Position numbers and translations under genes: made by a program
Part shown: piece after piece, positions 15,990 through 24,688 of the stretch
Layout: each line of letters opens with the position of its first letter
How positions within the stretch are numbered: position 1 is the stretch's first letter
The notes under the pieces: model-generated
Told to the model about the DNA's origin: nothing
The model's database searches: none
What the model saw: the letters and a program-made list of their open reading frames with translations, nothing else
Origin: CAZFLM01 sp964519955
Lineage (GTDB): Bacteria; Armatimonadota; Chthonomonadetes; Chthonomonadales; CAJBBX01
Assembly: GCA_964519955.1 (NCBI GenBank)
Contig: CAZFLM010000024.1
Coordinates: 1-64,000 of the forward strand
DNA length: 64,000 nucleotides
Reading direction: 5' to 3'

Positions 15990-17597
15990 ATGCGGGCGAG
16001 GCTGACGCGACGGGAGGCACTGAGCGCTGCGGGCGCTGCGGTGATGGGAGCGAACCTGATGGAGGGCGGTGCGATGGAGGCCGAGGCGGCAGGTGCGCCG
16101 CCGCGCGCGGGCGGTTTGTGCCTGAATGAGGACGACAGCCACTACTTCTCTACGCGCGCCGGCAAGGAGCTGGACGCCGAGAAGGTCGCCTCGTGGGTGG
16201 ACCAGTACGCCGGCACGCAGGTCCGGGAGCTGATGCTCTGCCCGAACGCGATGCGCGCCAGCTACGGCAGCAAGGTATGGGACCCGATCTGGCACAACTA
16301 TGACCCCAGCGGCCCCGACGGCCAGCCGCTGCTGGCAAGCACCGCTCCGGCAGGCCGCGCGGGCGTGCGGGGCTGGATCCACACCGCGTGGAAGCTAGAC
16401 CAGGCCGGCATCGACCCCTACGCTCTGTGGATCGCGCGGGCGCGGAAGCACGGCATCTCGCCCTGGCTCTCGATGCGCATGAACGACATCCACAACGTGG
16501 ACGACGAGCGCAGCTTCATCCACAGCGAGTTCTGGCGGCAGCACCCCGAGTACCGTCGCGTGCCGTACCGGTTCATGGAGTGGGCGGACCGCGCGTTCGA
16601 CTACGGCCGGGCCGAGGTGCGCGAGTACCACATGAGCCTGATCCGGGAGTTGGTCGAGCGCTACGACTTCGACGGGCTCGAGCTGGACTGGATGCGGTTC
16701 GGATTCCACTTCCGGCCGGGTCACGAGGCGGAGGGCGCCGAGCTGCTGACGCAGTTCACTGCGGAGGTCCGGCGGCTGCTGACGAAGTGGCAGCGCAAGC
16801 GCGGCCACCGCATCCGCCTGGGTGCGCGCGTGCCGTCGCGACCGCAGACCGCTCTGGGGCTGGGCATGGACGCCGTGACCTGGGCGCGGCAGGGGCTGGT
16901 GGACATGCTCGTCGTGACGCCGTTCTGGGCGACCGCCGAGACCGACATCCCGATCGAGACGTGGAAGGGGCTCCTGCACGACACCCGCGTGACGCTGGCC
17001 GCCGGGCTGGAGGTGCTGGTGCGTCCGCACCCGGGCGCCGCGGCGTCGCCCAACTCGCTGCAGACGGTTCGCGGGGCTGCCTCGGCGATGCTGGACCGGG
17101 GCGCGGACCGGGTGTACCTGTTCAACTACATGGACTCCGATACCGCGATGGAAGGGCTCGACGACTACCCGACGCTGCTGCGGGAGTGTGGGAGCCTCGG
17201 CACGCTGGCCGGCAAGGCGCGGCGGCACGTGGTGACCTATGCGGACACCTGGGCCCCCGGCGAGCCGCGAGCGCAGGCGCTGCCGTCGCAGCCGGGCGCC
17301 GGGCAGTGGGTCGCGTTCCGCGTGGCGACAGGGCCGAAGCCCTCCGCGTCCGAGGTAACGGTGTGCCTGGGCGTCGAGGGCGGCGCCGCGGCCGACGCGA
17401 AGGGCTGGCAGGTCCGCGTGAACGGGGACCTGTGCGAAGCGCGGGGCGCGGTCGACCTGCCGAAGCCGAAGCCGGTGTGCCCGGTGTACGCCTTCGCGGT
17501 TCCGCTCGCATCGGTGAATCGGGGCTACGACTGCGTCGAGGTGTGCCCGGACAAGGCGGCCAAGATCGTGTGGGTGGAGATGGCTGTCGGGGCGTAG
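15990..17597 (+). CDS. Tat-exported glycoside hydrolase-like protein
   Basis: A 535-residue protein with a twin-arginine-type signal (LTRREALSAAGAAVMGAN). It then has a TIM-barrel glycosidase-like body: WIARARKHGISPWLSMRMND, FIHSEFWRQHPEYRRVPYRF, and the barrel strand YDFDGLELDWMRFGFHFRPG near residue 225, whose acidic residues are candidates for catalysis. The last 120 residues look like a beta-rich domain. Similar proteins in this lineage are annotated as glycosyl-hydrolase-like without known substrate. The start at 15990 follows GGGAGGGA; earlier in-frame ATGs lack this. Another Tat protein follows after the 39-bp repeats. Confidence 0.8.
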   Translation: MRARLTRREALSAAGAAVMGANLMEGGAMEAEAAGAPPRAGGLCLNEDDSHYFSTRAGKELDAEKVASWVDQYAGTQVRELMLCPNAMRASYGSKVWDPIWHNYDPSGPDGQPLLASTAPAGRAGVRGWIHTAWKLDQAGIDPYALWIARARKHGISPWLSMRMNDIHNVDDERSFIHSEFWRQHPEYRRVPYRFMEWADRAFDYGRAEVREYHMSLIRELVERYDFDGLELDWMRFGFHFRPGHEAEGAELLTQFTAEVRRLLTKWQRKRGHRIRLGARVPSRPQTALGLGMDAVTWARQGLVDMLVVTPFWATAETDIPIETWKGLLHDTRVTLAAGLEVLVRPHPGAAASPNSLQTVRGAASAMLDRGADRVYLFNYMDSDTAMEGLDDYPTLLRECGSLGTLAGKARRHVVTYADTWAPGEPRAQALPSQPGAGQWVAFRVATGPKPSASEVTVCLGVEGGAAADAKGWQVRVNGDLCEARGAVDLPKPKPVCPVYAFAVPLASVNRGYDCVEVCPDKAAKIVWVEMAVGA

Positions 17598-17605
17598 CGG
17601 TAGGC

Positions 17606-17775
17606 GGACGGGCAGGGACGCCCATCCCACCGCGGCGCCTCGCAGGACGGGCAGGGACGCCCATCGCACCACCGAACCTCACAGGACGGGCAGGGACGCC
17701 CATCCCACCACGGCACTGGGCAGGACGGGCAGGGACGCCCATCCCACCGCGACACCTCGCAGGACGGGCAGGGGA
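17606..17775. repeat. 39-bp tandem repeat, four copies plus part of a fifth
   Basis: Units begin at 17606, 17645, 17684, 17723 and 17762 with GGACGGGCAGGGACGCCCAT followed by C(C/G)CACC and 13 variable bases. Each core folds into a hairpin. It lies between the two Tat-exported protein genes, and the last partial unit runs into the Shine-Dalgarno of the second. It belongs to the same family as the 14502 repeat but is inverted relative to it. Confidence 0.92.
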
Positions 17776-17782
17776 GGCAGCG

Positions 17783-18853
17783 ATGGACGAGCGATCGGCG
17801 CCGATTAGCCGGCGCGATCTGGTGAAGGGCGCTGCGGCGTCGGCGGCCCTCTGCGGAGCGCCGCTGGCTGCGGCGAGCGCGTACACCATTCCGGGGGTGC
17901 CGCCGTACGCGGTGTACGACCCACTGTTCGAGTCGGTGCGCGTGGCCCTGTGGGCGCGCGGGAGCCGGTACGCGCCGGACTACATCCAGGGCATCTCCGG
18001 CGCCGGCTTCCGCATCGGAGGGCCCTGCCCGTGCGCGCCGACGTGCGTGGCCTGCATGACACAGCCGGACCTGATCCGCATGCTCGGCTACGAGGTCGAG
18101 GTTCTCGGCTTCGACGCGGGTCCGAAGGACCTGAAGACGCAGTTGGCCGAGCTGCTGCCGCGCGTGAAGGCCGAGATCCGCGCCGGACGGCCGGTCATCG
18201 TGTTCCACGCGTTCACCAGTGCCGAGTGGGACGTGGTGTGCGGCTACGACGGCGCGACCGGCGTGTTTCGGGGCCGCGGCGCCTACGACACGATGCGCGG
18301 GGAGGAGTACGCGAGCGCCGACCAGGGGCGGATGATCACGTGTACGGACATCTGCCCCGTGGGGGGAGTGCTGGCGATCGGCAAGAAGGTGGGCCGGCTG
18401 GACACGCGCAAGGCGGAGGCGGACGCGCTCAGGAGCGCCGTGCGGCACGCCCGCGACACCAGCCAGACCGGCTATCCGTTCGAGGGCCTGGCGGTGTACG
18501 ACAAGTGGCTCGGCGAGTGGGCCAAGACGGATGCCAAGCCGGACTGGCTGCGCGACGGCTACACGACCGCGACCTACAGCAGCACGCATCACGCCGGCGC
18601 GCAGTTCCTGAGGCGGCTGAAGCGCGGCTATCCTGGCGCCGTCACGCCCCTGCAGGAGGCAGCGAACCACCTCGACGCGGAGGCCGGCGCGCTGCACAAG
18701 ATGCTCGCGGTCCTGTTCCCCGGGCCGGGCAAGCCGTCGCCGGAGGGCGAGCCGGTTCGCCGGTCCGTGCGGAAGCTGCTGGCCTCGGCGCGCGGCGACT
18801 ACGAGGCGATGGCCGATGCGGTGGAGCGTGCGGTGGCCGCCATCGCGGGCTAG
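17783..18853 (+). CDS. Tat-exported protein, possibly C39-peptidase/BtrH-like
   Basis: A 356-residue protein starting with a twin-arginine signal (ISRRDLVKGAAASAALCGAP). The mature part has a Cys-rich stretch (GGPCPCAPTCVACMTQPDLI), then a segment resembling C39-peptidase-like or BtrH N-terminal folds (EIRAGRPVIVFHAFTSAEWD, VVCGYDG), and a helical C-terminus. The match to these folds is by shape of motif only, so the function is not settled. GGGGAGG, formed by the last part of the 39-bp repeat, lies before the start at 17783. The frame stays open upstream through the repeats, but that extension would put a 13-residue repeat before the Tat signal and is rejected. Confidence 0.7.
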   Translation: MDERSAPISRRDLVKGAAASAALCGAPLAAASAYTIPGVPPYAVYDPLFESVRVALWARGSRYAPDYIQGISGAGFRIGGPCPCAPTCVACMTQPDLIRMLGYEVEVLGFDAGPKDLKTQLAELLPRVKAEIRAGRPVIVFHAFTSAEWDVVCGYDGATGVFRGRGAYDTMRGEEYASADQGRMITCTDICPVGGVLAIGKKVGRLDTRKAEADALRSAVRHARDTSQTGYPFEGLAVYDKWLGEWAKTDAKPDWLRDGYTTATYSSTHHAGAQFLRRLKRGYPGAVTPLQEAANHLDAEAGALHKMLAVLFPGPGKPSPEGEPVRRSVRKLLASARGDYEAMADAVERAVAAIAG

Positions 18854-18865
18854 CCTGGATCATGC

Positions 18866-18930
18866 ACGAGTGCAGTGGTGGGATGGGCCTCCGTGCCCGT
18901 CCGGTGCGACTCATGAATAGGTCAGGCTAG
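18866..18930. repeat. Dispersed hairpin repeat copy
   Basis: A single copy (GTGGTGGGATGGGCCTCCGT, then GCCCGTCCGGTGCGACTCAT) directly after the Tat protein gene. It has the same core as the 14502 tandem. Confidence 0.8.
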
Positions 18931-19063
18931 CGCGGCGTTCGCCAGGCGGTCCGCTTCGAACACTGTTGAGGATACGCGGCATCGCCCGGAGGATTCGCGT
19001 CACCATTCGGCCAACTACTGCTCCTAGGCGGCACCCGATAGCGCAAGAAGCCGCCGGAGACCC

Positions 19064-20713
19064 ATGGCCAATCAACAGACCTTCTGGGCCGTAGACCTCG
19101 GCACCACGAATACCCTCATCGCCCGCTGGATGGGCACGCATGCCGAAACCGTGCTCCTCGACGAGATCGCGGATCTGGAGCCAGCGTGGCAAACGCCGCT
19201 GGTCCCGAGCTGCATCTACTTCGAGGACCGTCAGCACGGCTACATCGGCAAGCAAGCGCTCGCCGCCGACGAGGTGATGCGCGCGACCTTCGCCGGCCGC
19301 CTGACTCCGCTGGCGCGCTCCTTCAAGCGGACCCTCGGCCGCAACAGCCGCCAGCCCGTCGCGGAGGTGAACCACGAGCAGATCACCGCTCGCCAGTGCG
19401 CCAGCGTCTTCCTGAACGAGCTGCTCGACATCACCGGCCAGCGCGAGCGCGGACTCACCAGCCACAGCATCCCCCGGTGGAACGTGGTGCGCCGCTTCGT
19501 CGCCTGGGCGCGGCGCGAGGGGCTCGTTAACGATCTCACGCTCACCGTGCCGGTAGACAGCTTCGAGCCGTACCGCATGGAGCTGGAGAGCATCGCCCGC
19601 AAGCTCGGCGTACAGCGCACCCGCACGATCGACGAGCCGGTGGCGGCGGCGCTCGGCTATGGCGTGGACCTGGCCGAGGATCGCAACCTGCTCGTGCTGG
19701 ACTTCGGCGGCGGCACGCTGGATATCGCCCTCGTCCGGACCAACCTGGCGGGCGCCTCGGGCGGGAAGCGAGCCGTCGGCCACCGCAAGGCCGATCTCAT
19801 CGCTGCCCGCGGGCTCAGCCTGGGCGGCGAGACGGTCGACGAGTGGGTGACCGACCTGGCGTGCTCCAAGCTGCCGGCGCACTCCGAGTTGATGCGCCCG
19901 GTCCTGCGCTCCCAGGCCGAGGCGGTCAAGAAGGAGCTGTCCGGCAAGGTCCTCACCACGGACGAGACCTACTTCCGGCTGCCGGGCATGGAGCCGCTGC
20001 ACGTTAGCCGCCGCGAGTTCCTGGAGGTGCTGGAGCAGCGCCAGTTGCTGAAGTCCATCGAGACGCTCTGCGAGGCCGTGCTGGACGACGCGCGGCACCG
20101 GGTGTCCATCGCGGACATCGACGCGGTGCTGCTGGTGGGCGGGTCCACGCTGCTGCCGGGCGTGCGCGAACTGTCCGAGCGGCTGTTCGGCGCGGGCCGA
20201 GTGCACTACTGGGAGCCCTTCGAGGCGGTGGTGAAGGGCGCGGCGGTGTATGGCGCCGGCTACATGGTGGACCAGATCATCCACCACGACTACTCGATCC
20301 GTGTGTACAGCGAGTCGGAGCAGCGGCCGGAATACGAGATGCTGATCAAGCGCGGGACCGCCTACCCGACAACCAAGGGGTTCCAGACGCGGTACTACGC
20401 CGTCGCCCCGCGCCAGCAGCTCTTCAGCCTGCCGATCTGCGAAGTGGGATATGCCGGCCGCATCTCGCTGAACTGGAAGCGCCGCAGCAACGGGCACGAC
20501 TACTGGCTGCCCTCGCAAGAGGAAGAGGCGGAGTGCGTCTACACGCTGAACGAGGGCGACTCGATCCGGCTGACGCCGCCGGGGCAGGGGAGCCAGGCGC
20601 GCCTGCGCATTGACTTCTTCATCGACGAGGAGCGCTACCTCTGCGCCACGATGTACGACCTGCTGCGTGGCCGTGAGATCCGCACGGCAGAGCGCGTGTC
20701 CGTTCTGCGGTAG
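19064..20713 (+). CDS. Hsp70-family (DnaK-like) ATPase
   Basis: A 549-residue protein with the Hsp70 nucleotide-binding domain. It has AVDLGTTNTLIARW (phosphate 1), DEPVAAALGYGVDLAED, VLDFGGGTLDIALV (phosphate 2) and LLVGGSTLLPGVRELSERLF (adenosine). After about residue 410 comes a shorter beta-type domain in place of the DnaK substrate domain, and the usual helical lid and EEVD-like tail are missing. Such shortened Hsp70 relatives are usually specialised chaperones or scaffolds rather than DnaK. No DnaJ or GrpE gene is close by. A GGAG lies five bases before the start. Confidence 0.88.
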   Translation: MANQQTFWAVDLGTTNTLIARWMGTHAETVLLDEIADLEPAWQTPLVPSCIYFEDRQHGYIGKQALAADEVMRATFAGRLTPLARSFKRTLGRNSRQPVAEVNHEQITARQCASVFLNELLDITGQRERGLTSHSIPRWNVVRRFVAWARREGLVNDLTLTVPVDSFEPYRMELESIARKLGVQRTRTIDEPVAAALGYGVDLAEDRNLLVLDFGGGTLDIALVRTNLAGASGGKRAVGHRKADLIAARGLSLGGETVDEWVTDLACSKLPAHSELMRPVLRSQAEAVKKELSGKVLTTDETYFRLPGMEPLHVSRREFLEVLEQRQLLKSIETLCEAVLDDARHRVSIADIDAVLLVGGSTLLPGVRELSERLFGAGRVHYWEPFEAVVKGAAVYGAGYMVDQIIHHDYSIRVYSESEQRPEYEMLIKRGTAYPTTKGFQTRYYAVAPRQQLFSLPICEVGYAGRISLNWKRRSNGHDYWLPSQEEEAECVYTLNEGDSIRLTPPGQGSQARLRIDFFIDEERYLCATMYDLLRGREIRTAERVSVLR

Positions 20714-20740
20714 CGCCCCATTCGCAAGCACTCCGTCGTC

Positions 20741-20768
20741 CCGGCCCGCGGCTCTTGCCGCGGGCCGG
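20741..20768 (+). terminator. Hairpin after the Hsp70-like gene
   Basis: A perfect 12-bp stem, CCGGCCCGCGGC with GCCGCGGGCCGG, loop TCTT, 27 bases after the stop. It has no T run, so it may be a factor-dependent or mRNA-protecting hairpin. Confidence 0.65.
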
Positions 20769-20879
20769 TGTCGTTGATGGGCCGACGCCTACGCCTCGTC
20801 CGGCTTCTCTCCGAGCCGCGCGGCCGGCTGGATAGGGGACCCGCCCTCCAGAGGTTCGCGCCCGATCGCCTGGCCTGAG

Positions 20880-20946
20880 ATCATGCGCGAGCGCTGTGGT
20901 GCGATGGGCCTCCGTGCCCGTCCAGCACAACTTATGCTTCGGACGC
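20880..20946. repeat. Dispersed hairpin repeat copy
   Basis: GTGGTGCGATGGGCCTCCGT then GCCCGTCCAGCACAAC, next to the 3' end of the minus-strand membrane protein gene. It is a diverged copy of the 18866 repeat and also preserves the preceding ATCATGC-CGAG word. Confidence 0.75.
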
Positions 20947-20947
20947 T

Positions 20948-22360
20948 CTAGGCGAGAGCGGGCTCGCGGTCCCCGGCCGGCGGCTCGCCCGGGAGTTGCT
21001 CCGGTTGAGGCGCCGCGGGCGCATCGGGCGATCGCAGCAACTCGGGGAAGATGAGGCAGGCGGCGAGGCCGGCGGCGGCGGCTTCGGGCAGGTAGTAGTA
21101 GTGCGCGAAGGGGTGGAGGAAGCTCATCGGCAGGAGCAGCAGGGCCTTCATGGCCCACAGCGCGAGGGTGGGGCGCGCCGCCACTCTGAGCGCGCGCGCG
21201 TAGGCGAACACCCACGTGGCGAGTTCGGCCAGCATCCCCCATGTCGCTTCGTCCATCACGGCGAGCAGCCCGGACGTGCTGGTGCGAAGGACGATCTGTG
21301 GGACAAGGCAGTACGGCGCGAAGGTGTAGCGCAGCAGTTCCATCGGACCGCCCCACTGCGAGGACTTGGCCTGCAGCATCTGGTAGCCCGACGCCGATGC
21401 TCCGACGGCGAGGTAGCGCACGACGGCGTAGGCGGCATCCGTGCCCACCAGGGCGAGCGTCGCGCCCACGGCTCGCCGAACGGAGGCGCCGCGGACGGCA
21501 AGGAGGGATGCGAGAGGGAACGCCACGACCATCACCGACTGCTCGTAGGAGCCCAGCGCGAGAGCTGCCAGCACGAGCGTGGCCAGGAGCGGAGCGCGCC
21601 GGCCGGTATGGATGTACGCCGTACAGGCTGCGGCGCACGCCACGCTGAACAGCCCTCCCAGGATGGCGGTGCGCGTCGCAATCCAAGCGATGATCGGTGC
21701 GTTGGCTTGCCACTCCAGGGACAGCGCGACCACAGCGGCAGGCACGACCGCGAGCCGGACGACGATGCCTGCCCGGCGGCGCCTCTCGGCCTCGGTGGTG
21801 CGGACCAGGCAGGCCATCAGGAGCAGGGCGGCCACGGCTGCGAGCGGCGCGGCTGGGTACGGGAGGATGGCGGGCATGTCGGCCTGGCGGAACTGGAAGA
21901 TGAGCCCCGCGACGAGGCCGAGCTCCGACCGCCGGGTCCAGAGCGCGATCCACCAGTAGACCATCAGCGCCGCGGCGGTCGCGAGCACGAGGTTGGTGAT
22001 GCGGTAGCCCGGCGCCCAGTCGCCGTAGACGGCGGAGTCGAGTGCGAGCGACCAGGCAGGGACCGGGCGGTAGAAGTGGTTGCGCAGCGGCCAGTCGTGC
22101 ACGGACCATCCGAGGACGCCCGAAACGGTGAGTTCCTTGCGGATCTCCTTCAGCAGATCGGGGGTGTCGGGATCGGCCGCGAGCGGGGTGGTTGTCACCT
22201 CGGACAGCGCGGCCAGGCTGCAGAGCAGGATGAGCGCGACGGCGAACCAGGGGCGCCGCGGCAAGTCGGCGAGGCGGCGGCCGATGGGAGCCAGGCGCTC
22301 AGCGGCGCGCCGAGCCAAGGCGCTGAGTGTGGCCGGTAGGTGTTGGAGACCCTCTGTCAT
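20948..22360 (-). CDS. GT-C-like polytopic membrane protein
   Basis: A 470-residue integral membrane protein with about 10-11 hydrophobic spans. Its first periplasmic loop and second span (NHFYRPVPAWSLALDSAVYG, then ITNLVLATAAALMVYWW) follow the pattern of GT-C/TMTC-type glycosyltransferases (NHFRP..SLSLALD...HLTNLLLHLLNALLVY). A late loop has HPFAHYYYLPEAAAAGLAAC. The acidic residues that would be catalytic cannot be fixed from this alone. The N-terminal 50 residues are cytoplasmic and basic. A downstream or upstream polymer glycosylation partner is not seen. The start at 22360 was taken as the first ATG before the hydrophobic core. Confidence 0.7.
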   Translation of the reverse strand: MTEGLQHLPATLSALARRAAERLAPIGRRLADLPRRPWFAVALILLCSLAALSEVTTTPLAADPDTPDLLKEIRKELTVSGVLGWSVHDWPLRNHFYRPVPAWSLALDSAVYGDWAPGYRITNLVLATAAALMVYWWIALWTRRSELGLVAGLIFQFRQADMPAILPYPAAPLAAVAALLLMACLVRTTEAERRRRAGIVVRLAVVPAAVVALSLEWQANAPIIAWIATRTAILGGLFSVACAAACTAYIHTGRRAPLLATLVLAALALGSYEQSVMVVAFPLASLLAVRGASVRRAVGATLALVGTDAAYAVVRYLAVGASASGYQMLQAKSSQWGGPMELLRYTFAPYCLVPQIVLRTSTSGLLAVMDEATWGMLAELATWVFAYARALRVAARPTLALWAMKALLLLPMSFLHPFAHYYYLPEAAAAGLAACLIFPELLRSPDAPAAPQPEQLPGEPPAGDREPALA

Positions 22361-22496
22361 GGGAGCCCGCCTTCCAGGACAGCGCAGGAATGCACCACGG
22401 TGTACCCCGCCAGCGCCACGGGCTCGCGGGTCTGCTCGGTGGAGGTGTTCGACAACCGGGCGCGGAGTCCTGCCGGAGTGCGGCCTGCCGCCATGC

Positions 22497-23000
22497 CTAC
22501 TGGGGTCCGGCGGCCTCGGGATGTGCGGCTGGGCGAACGAGCATCTGCGTGGTATCGGCGGGCCTGAGGAGCGTCGCCTCGTCGGGTGGCCCCGCCGGCC
22601 GGAGGAGCAGCGCGATGTCGCCGATCTCCGCGGGGTCGTAGTAGGCGTGGCCGTTGGAGACGATGGCCGGCTCGACGCCTTGCTGCGCGAGGGCGCGCCG
22701 CAGCAAGGCGCTGTCGACATGCTCCTGCTCGGCGAGATCATCGAGCGAGACGCTGCGGAGCAGGCCGCGCCGGAGCCAGGACATCCAGGCGCCCAGGCCG
22801 ATGCAGAACGCGCCGCAGGCGGCGAAGAGGTAGAGGGGGAGGAGACGCTCGATGGGGCGCTCGACGCCAAACGAGAGGAGGCTGACCGCTACGGCGACGA
22901 TGCCCACGAGCAGGCAGACAACGCAAAGCCAGTCGGGTGGGACATCCCACGCCCCGCCCGTCACGATGGGGCCGTGTCTACTCCGATGGCGCGAGCGCAT
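22497..23000 (-). CDS. Membrane-tethered HTH-like protein with LLRPA repeats (paralogue 1)
   Basis: A 167-residue protein. Two membrane spans lie near residues 24-42 and 52-72 (LCVVCLLVGIVAVAVSLLSF, LYLFAACGAFCIGLGAWMSW). A short HTH-like unit follows (VSLDDLAEQEHVDSALLRRA, then LAQQGVEPAIVSNGHAYYDP), then AEIGDIALLLRPA and two more RPA motifs (ATLLRPA, QMLVRPA). The paralogue at 25952-26443 shares the HTH unit, the YYD-x-A-[DE]-[IV]-GD-x-A stretch and the repeats. The start at 23000 is uncertain because no Shine-Dalgarno is clear. Neither function nor family name is known to me. Confidence 0.65.
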   Translation of the reverse strand: MRSRHRSRHGPIVTGGAWDVPPDWLCVVCLLVGIVAVAVSLLSFGVERPIERLLPLYLFAACGAFCIGLGAWMSWLRRGLLRSVSLDDLAEQEHVDSALLRRALAQQGVEPAIVSNGHAYYDPAEIGDIALLLRPAGPPDEATLLRPADTTQMLVRPAAHPEAAGPQ

Positions 23001-23192
23001 GGCACACCGGGTGGGCCCGATGGCAGGGCGCGCACAGGGCCAGGGATCGAGCGGCACAGGAGCGCCCCCACACGGCAAGGCACTCCTGTACTGCTGCTCA
23101 AAGACCCGTTCCAGACGGTCGCGGTCCCGGGTTGCCGGGGCCGCGCCTCTCGGATGGTGGCGCCACTCGCGCGGCGCCGGTGTTCGCCTGGG

Positions 23193-23453
23193 CTACTTGG
23201 TGCCTCCCATTGGCATGGTGGGCGTCTTGCCCGGCATCGGGATGTTCGATCCGCCGCCAGGCAGATTGGTCGGCATGACCACCTTCATGGGCTTGTTCTC
23301 ATGCGCCAGCGCCGCGCTTGTTGCGCCGACGCCTGACGTGCCAGCCGATGGGCCGGTCTTCTGCCACAGAACCACGCCGATGACGACGACAACGACCGCG
23401 ATGATGGCTATGACAGCCGCCGGCGATACCTCTGGTCCCTTCTTCATCTTCAA
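23193..23453 (-). CDS. Small single-span membrane protein beside a pseudopilin
   Basis: An 86-residue protein. A basic start (MKMKKG) is followed by EVSPAAVIAIIAVVVVVIGV and VLWQK, one membrane helix at about residues 12-30. A 55-residue outside tail rich in Gly, Pro and Met ends PMPGKTPTMPMGGTK. It is related to the 53-residue protein at 14753-14914. It lies 265 bases downstream of the second DUF1559 pseudopilin on the same strand. The tail is low-complexity and gives no clue to activity. Confidence 0.7.
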   Translation of the reverse strand: MKMKKGPEVSPAAVIAIIAVVVVVIGVVLWQKTGPSAGTSGVGATSAALAHENKPMKVVMPTNLPGGGSNIPMPGKTPTMPMGGTK

Positions 23454-23718
23454 GGCCCTTTCCGTTGAGCAGACGAGCTTCCCTCCGTGGACACCCTCAG
23501 GATGCCAGCACTTAGCCCGACCTGTTCATGGGATGTTGCGGATGGGCACAGAGCCCACCTCGGCACACCAGTCACCGATCGACATGGCCGCGTGCCATCG
23601 TCACGCGCGATGCGCAGATCAGGCCTCGGCCGACCGCGCCACTCCCCCCTTGCCTCGCTGCCTTGGCGGGAGGCAAGGGGAGAACGGCGCCGATCCAGGT
23701 GACGGCGATCAAGCAGTG
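23454..23718. other. Intergenic stretch with a hairpin
   Basis: A 265-base region between the pseudopilin and the small membrane protein gene. A perfect 11-bp stem (CCCCTTGCCTC 23646-23656 with GAGGCAAGGGG 23670-23680) follows the pseudopilin stop by about 40 bases and may be a transcript end or processing hairpin. Nothing else was recognised. Confidence 0.5.
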
Positions 23719-24528
23719 TCAGTGGTCGCAGCTACCCGTGTCGATCGCGTTGCCAGGATACACGCCGGAGTTGCCCCAGCACACGAGCGGCCAGTTCAGG
23801 TCGAGGTTGTTGCCGGCCTGGCCGGTCACCTTGCCGTTGTTGTTCTGGCGCAGGAACTTGGCATGCCCTTCGGCGAACACCGCGTTGAACGGATGGACGT
23901 GGCTCAGGTCGGTGTCGCCGCTGTTCCACATGCCGTAGTTGTTGCCGTGCCAGTCCCACAGGTCGGAGTAGATCATCATCTGGGCCGGGAACCCGATGCT
24001 GGACTCCGTGACGAGAATCGGGCTTCCGTTATTCCAGCCGGTCTGGTTGCTGGCGTAGGCGATGTCCAGGAAGTAGCGGTAGTAGTAGGACGACATGCCG
24101 GTGGAGTTGTTGCACGGCAGGGCCACCCCGTTGTAGGTGCAGTTGGCGTTGCCGGGTACCCAGGCGCTGACACGGCCCCAGTAGTCCTGGTTGGTGTCGT
24201 CGGGACAGCGGAACAGGGACTTGCTCTTGATGTAGGGGCGCAGCAAGTACTCGCTGCCGAAGTTGAGCATCAAGCCGATGTTGGTTCCGTCGATCGTCAC
24301 GCCGGGCTTGATGAACTGCGACGAGAAGAGCGTGCCGTCGTAGTCCTGCATGTACATCATCACGCTGAGGCCGATCTGCTTTGTGTTGCTCAGGCAGCTT
24401 GCCTGGCGGGCCTTCTCGCGCGCCTGGGCGAACACCGGGAACAGGATTGCCGCCAATATGGCGATAATCGCTATAACGACGAGCAACTCAATCAGTGTGA
24501 AGCCACCTTGCCTTGTGCTGCGAGCCAT
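23719..24528 (-). CDS. DUF1559 pseudopilin with type IV prepilin signal
   Basis: A 269-residue protein. A basic leader (ARSTRQG) precedes the cleavage site and helix GFTLIELLVVIAIIAILAAI, followed by LFPVFAQAREKARQASCLSN and MQDYDGTLF. The C-terminal signature reads HPFNAVFAEGHAKFLRQNN, with EG in place of the usual DG. Many Asn, Tyr and Trp residues lie between. The start at 24528 has GGGAGTAGGAG upstream. The gene lies 160 bases downstream of the GntR-LacI regulator and 265 bases upstream of its small membrane partner. It is a type IV-like pseudopilin or secretion substrate of the kind multiplied in this lineage. Confidence 0.93.
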   Translation of the reverse strand: MARSTRQGGFTLIELLVVIAIIAILAAILFPVFAQAREKARQASCLSNTKQIGLSVMMYMQDYDGTLFSSQFIKPGVTIDGTNIGLMLNFGSEYLLRPYIKSKSLFRCPDDTNQDYWGRVSAWVPGNANCTYNGVALPCNNSTGMSSYYYRYFLDIAYASNQTGWNNGSPILVTESSIGFPAQMMIYSDLWDWHGNNYGMWNSGDTDLSHVHPFNAVFAEGHAKFLRQNNNGKVTGQAGNNLDLNWPLVCWGNSGVYPGNAIDTGSCDH

Positions 24529-24688
24529 CTCCTACTCCCTTCCTGTGAGGATATCGACACGACTCATACGTTATCGGGTCTGGTCTGCACCATCAGGCCA
24601 CGTCATTGCGTGCCTGGGACGCCTCGGCCGCGGTGCCGTCGCGGGGTCACGCCGGTGGCGAGCGTCGGCCTTGCGATGTGGAGCCTGG

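Noticed and set aside
17606..17775. CRISPR-like array
   Set aside because: The repeats are regular, but the variable part is only 13 bp, there is no Cas gene and the unit belongs to a dispersed hairpin family.
16388..17782. Upstream extension of the second Tat protein through the 39-bp repeats
   Set aside because: It is antisense-frame shadow of the first Tat gene and would bury the Tat signal.
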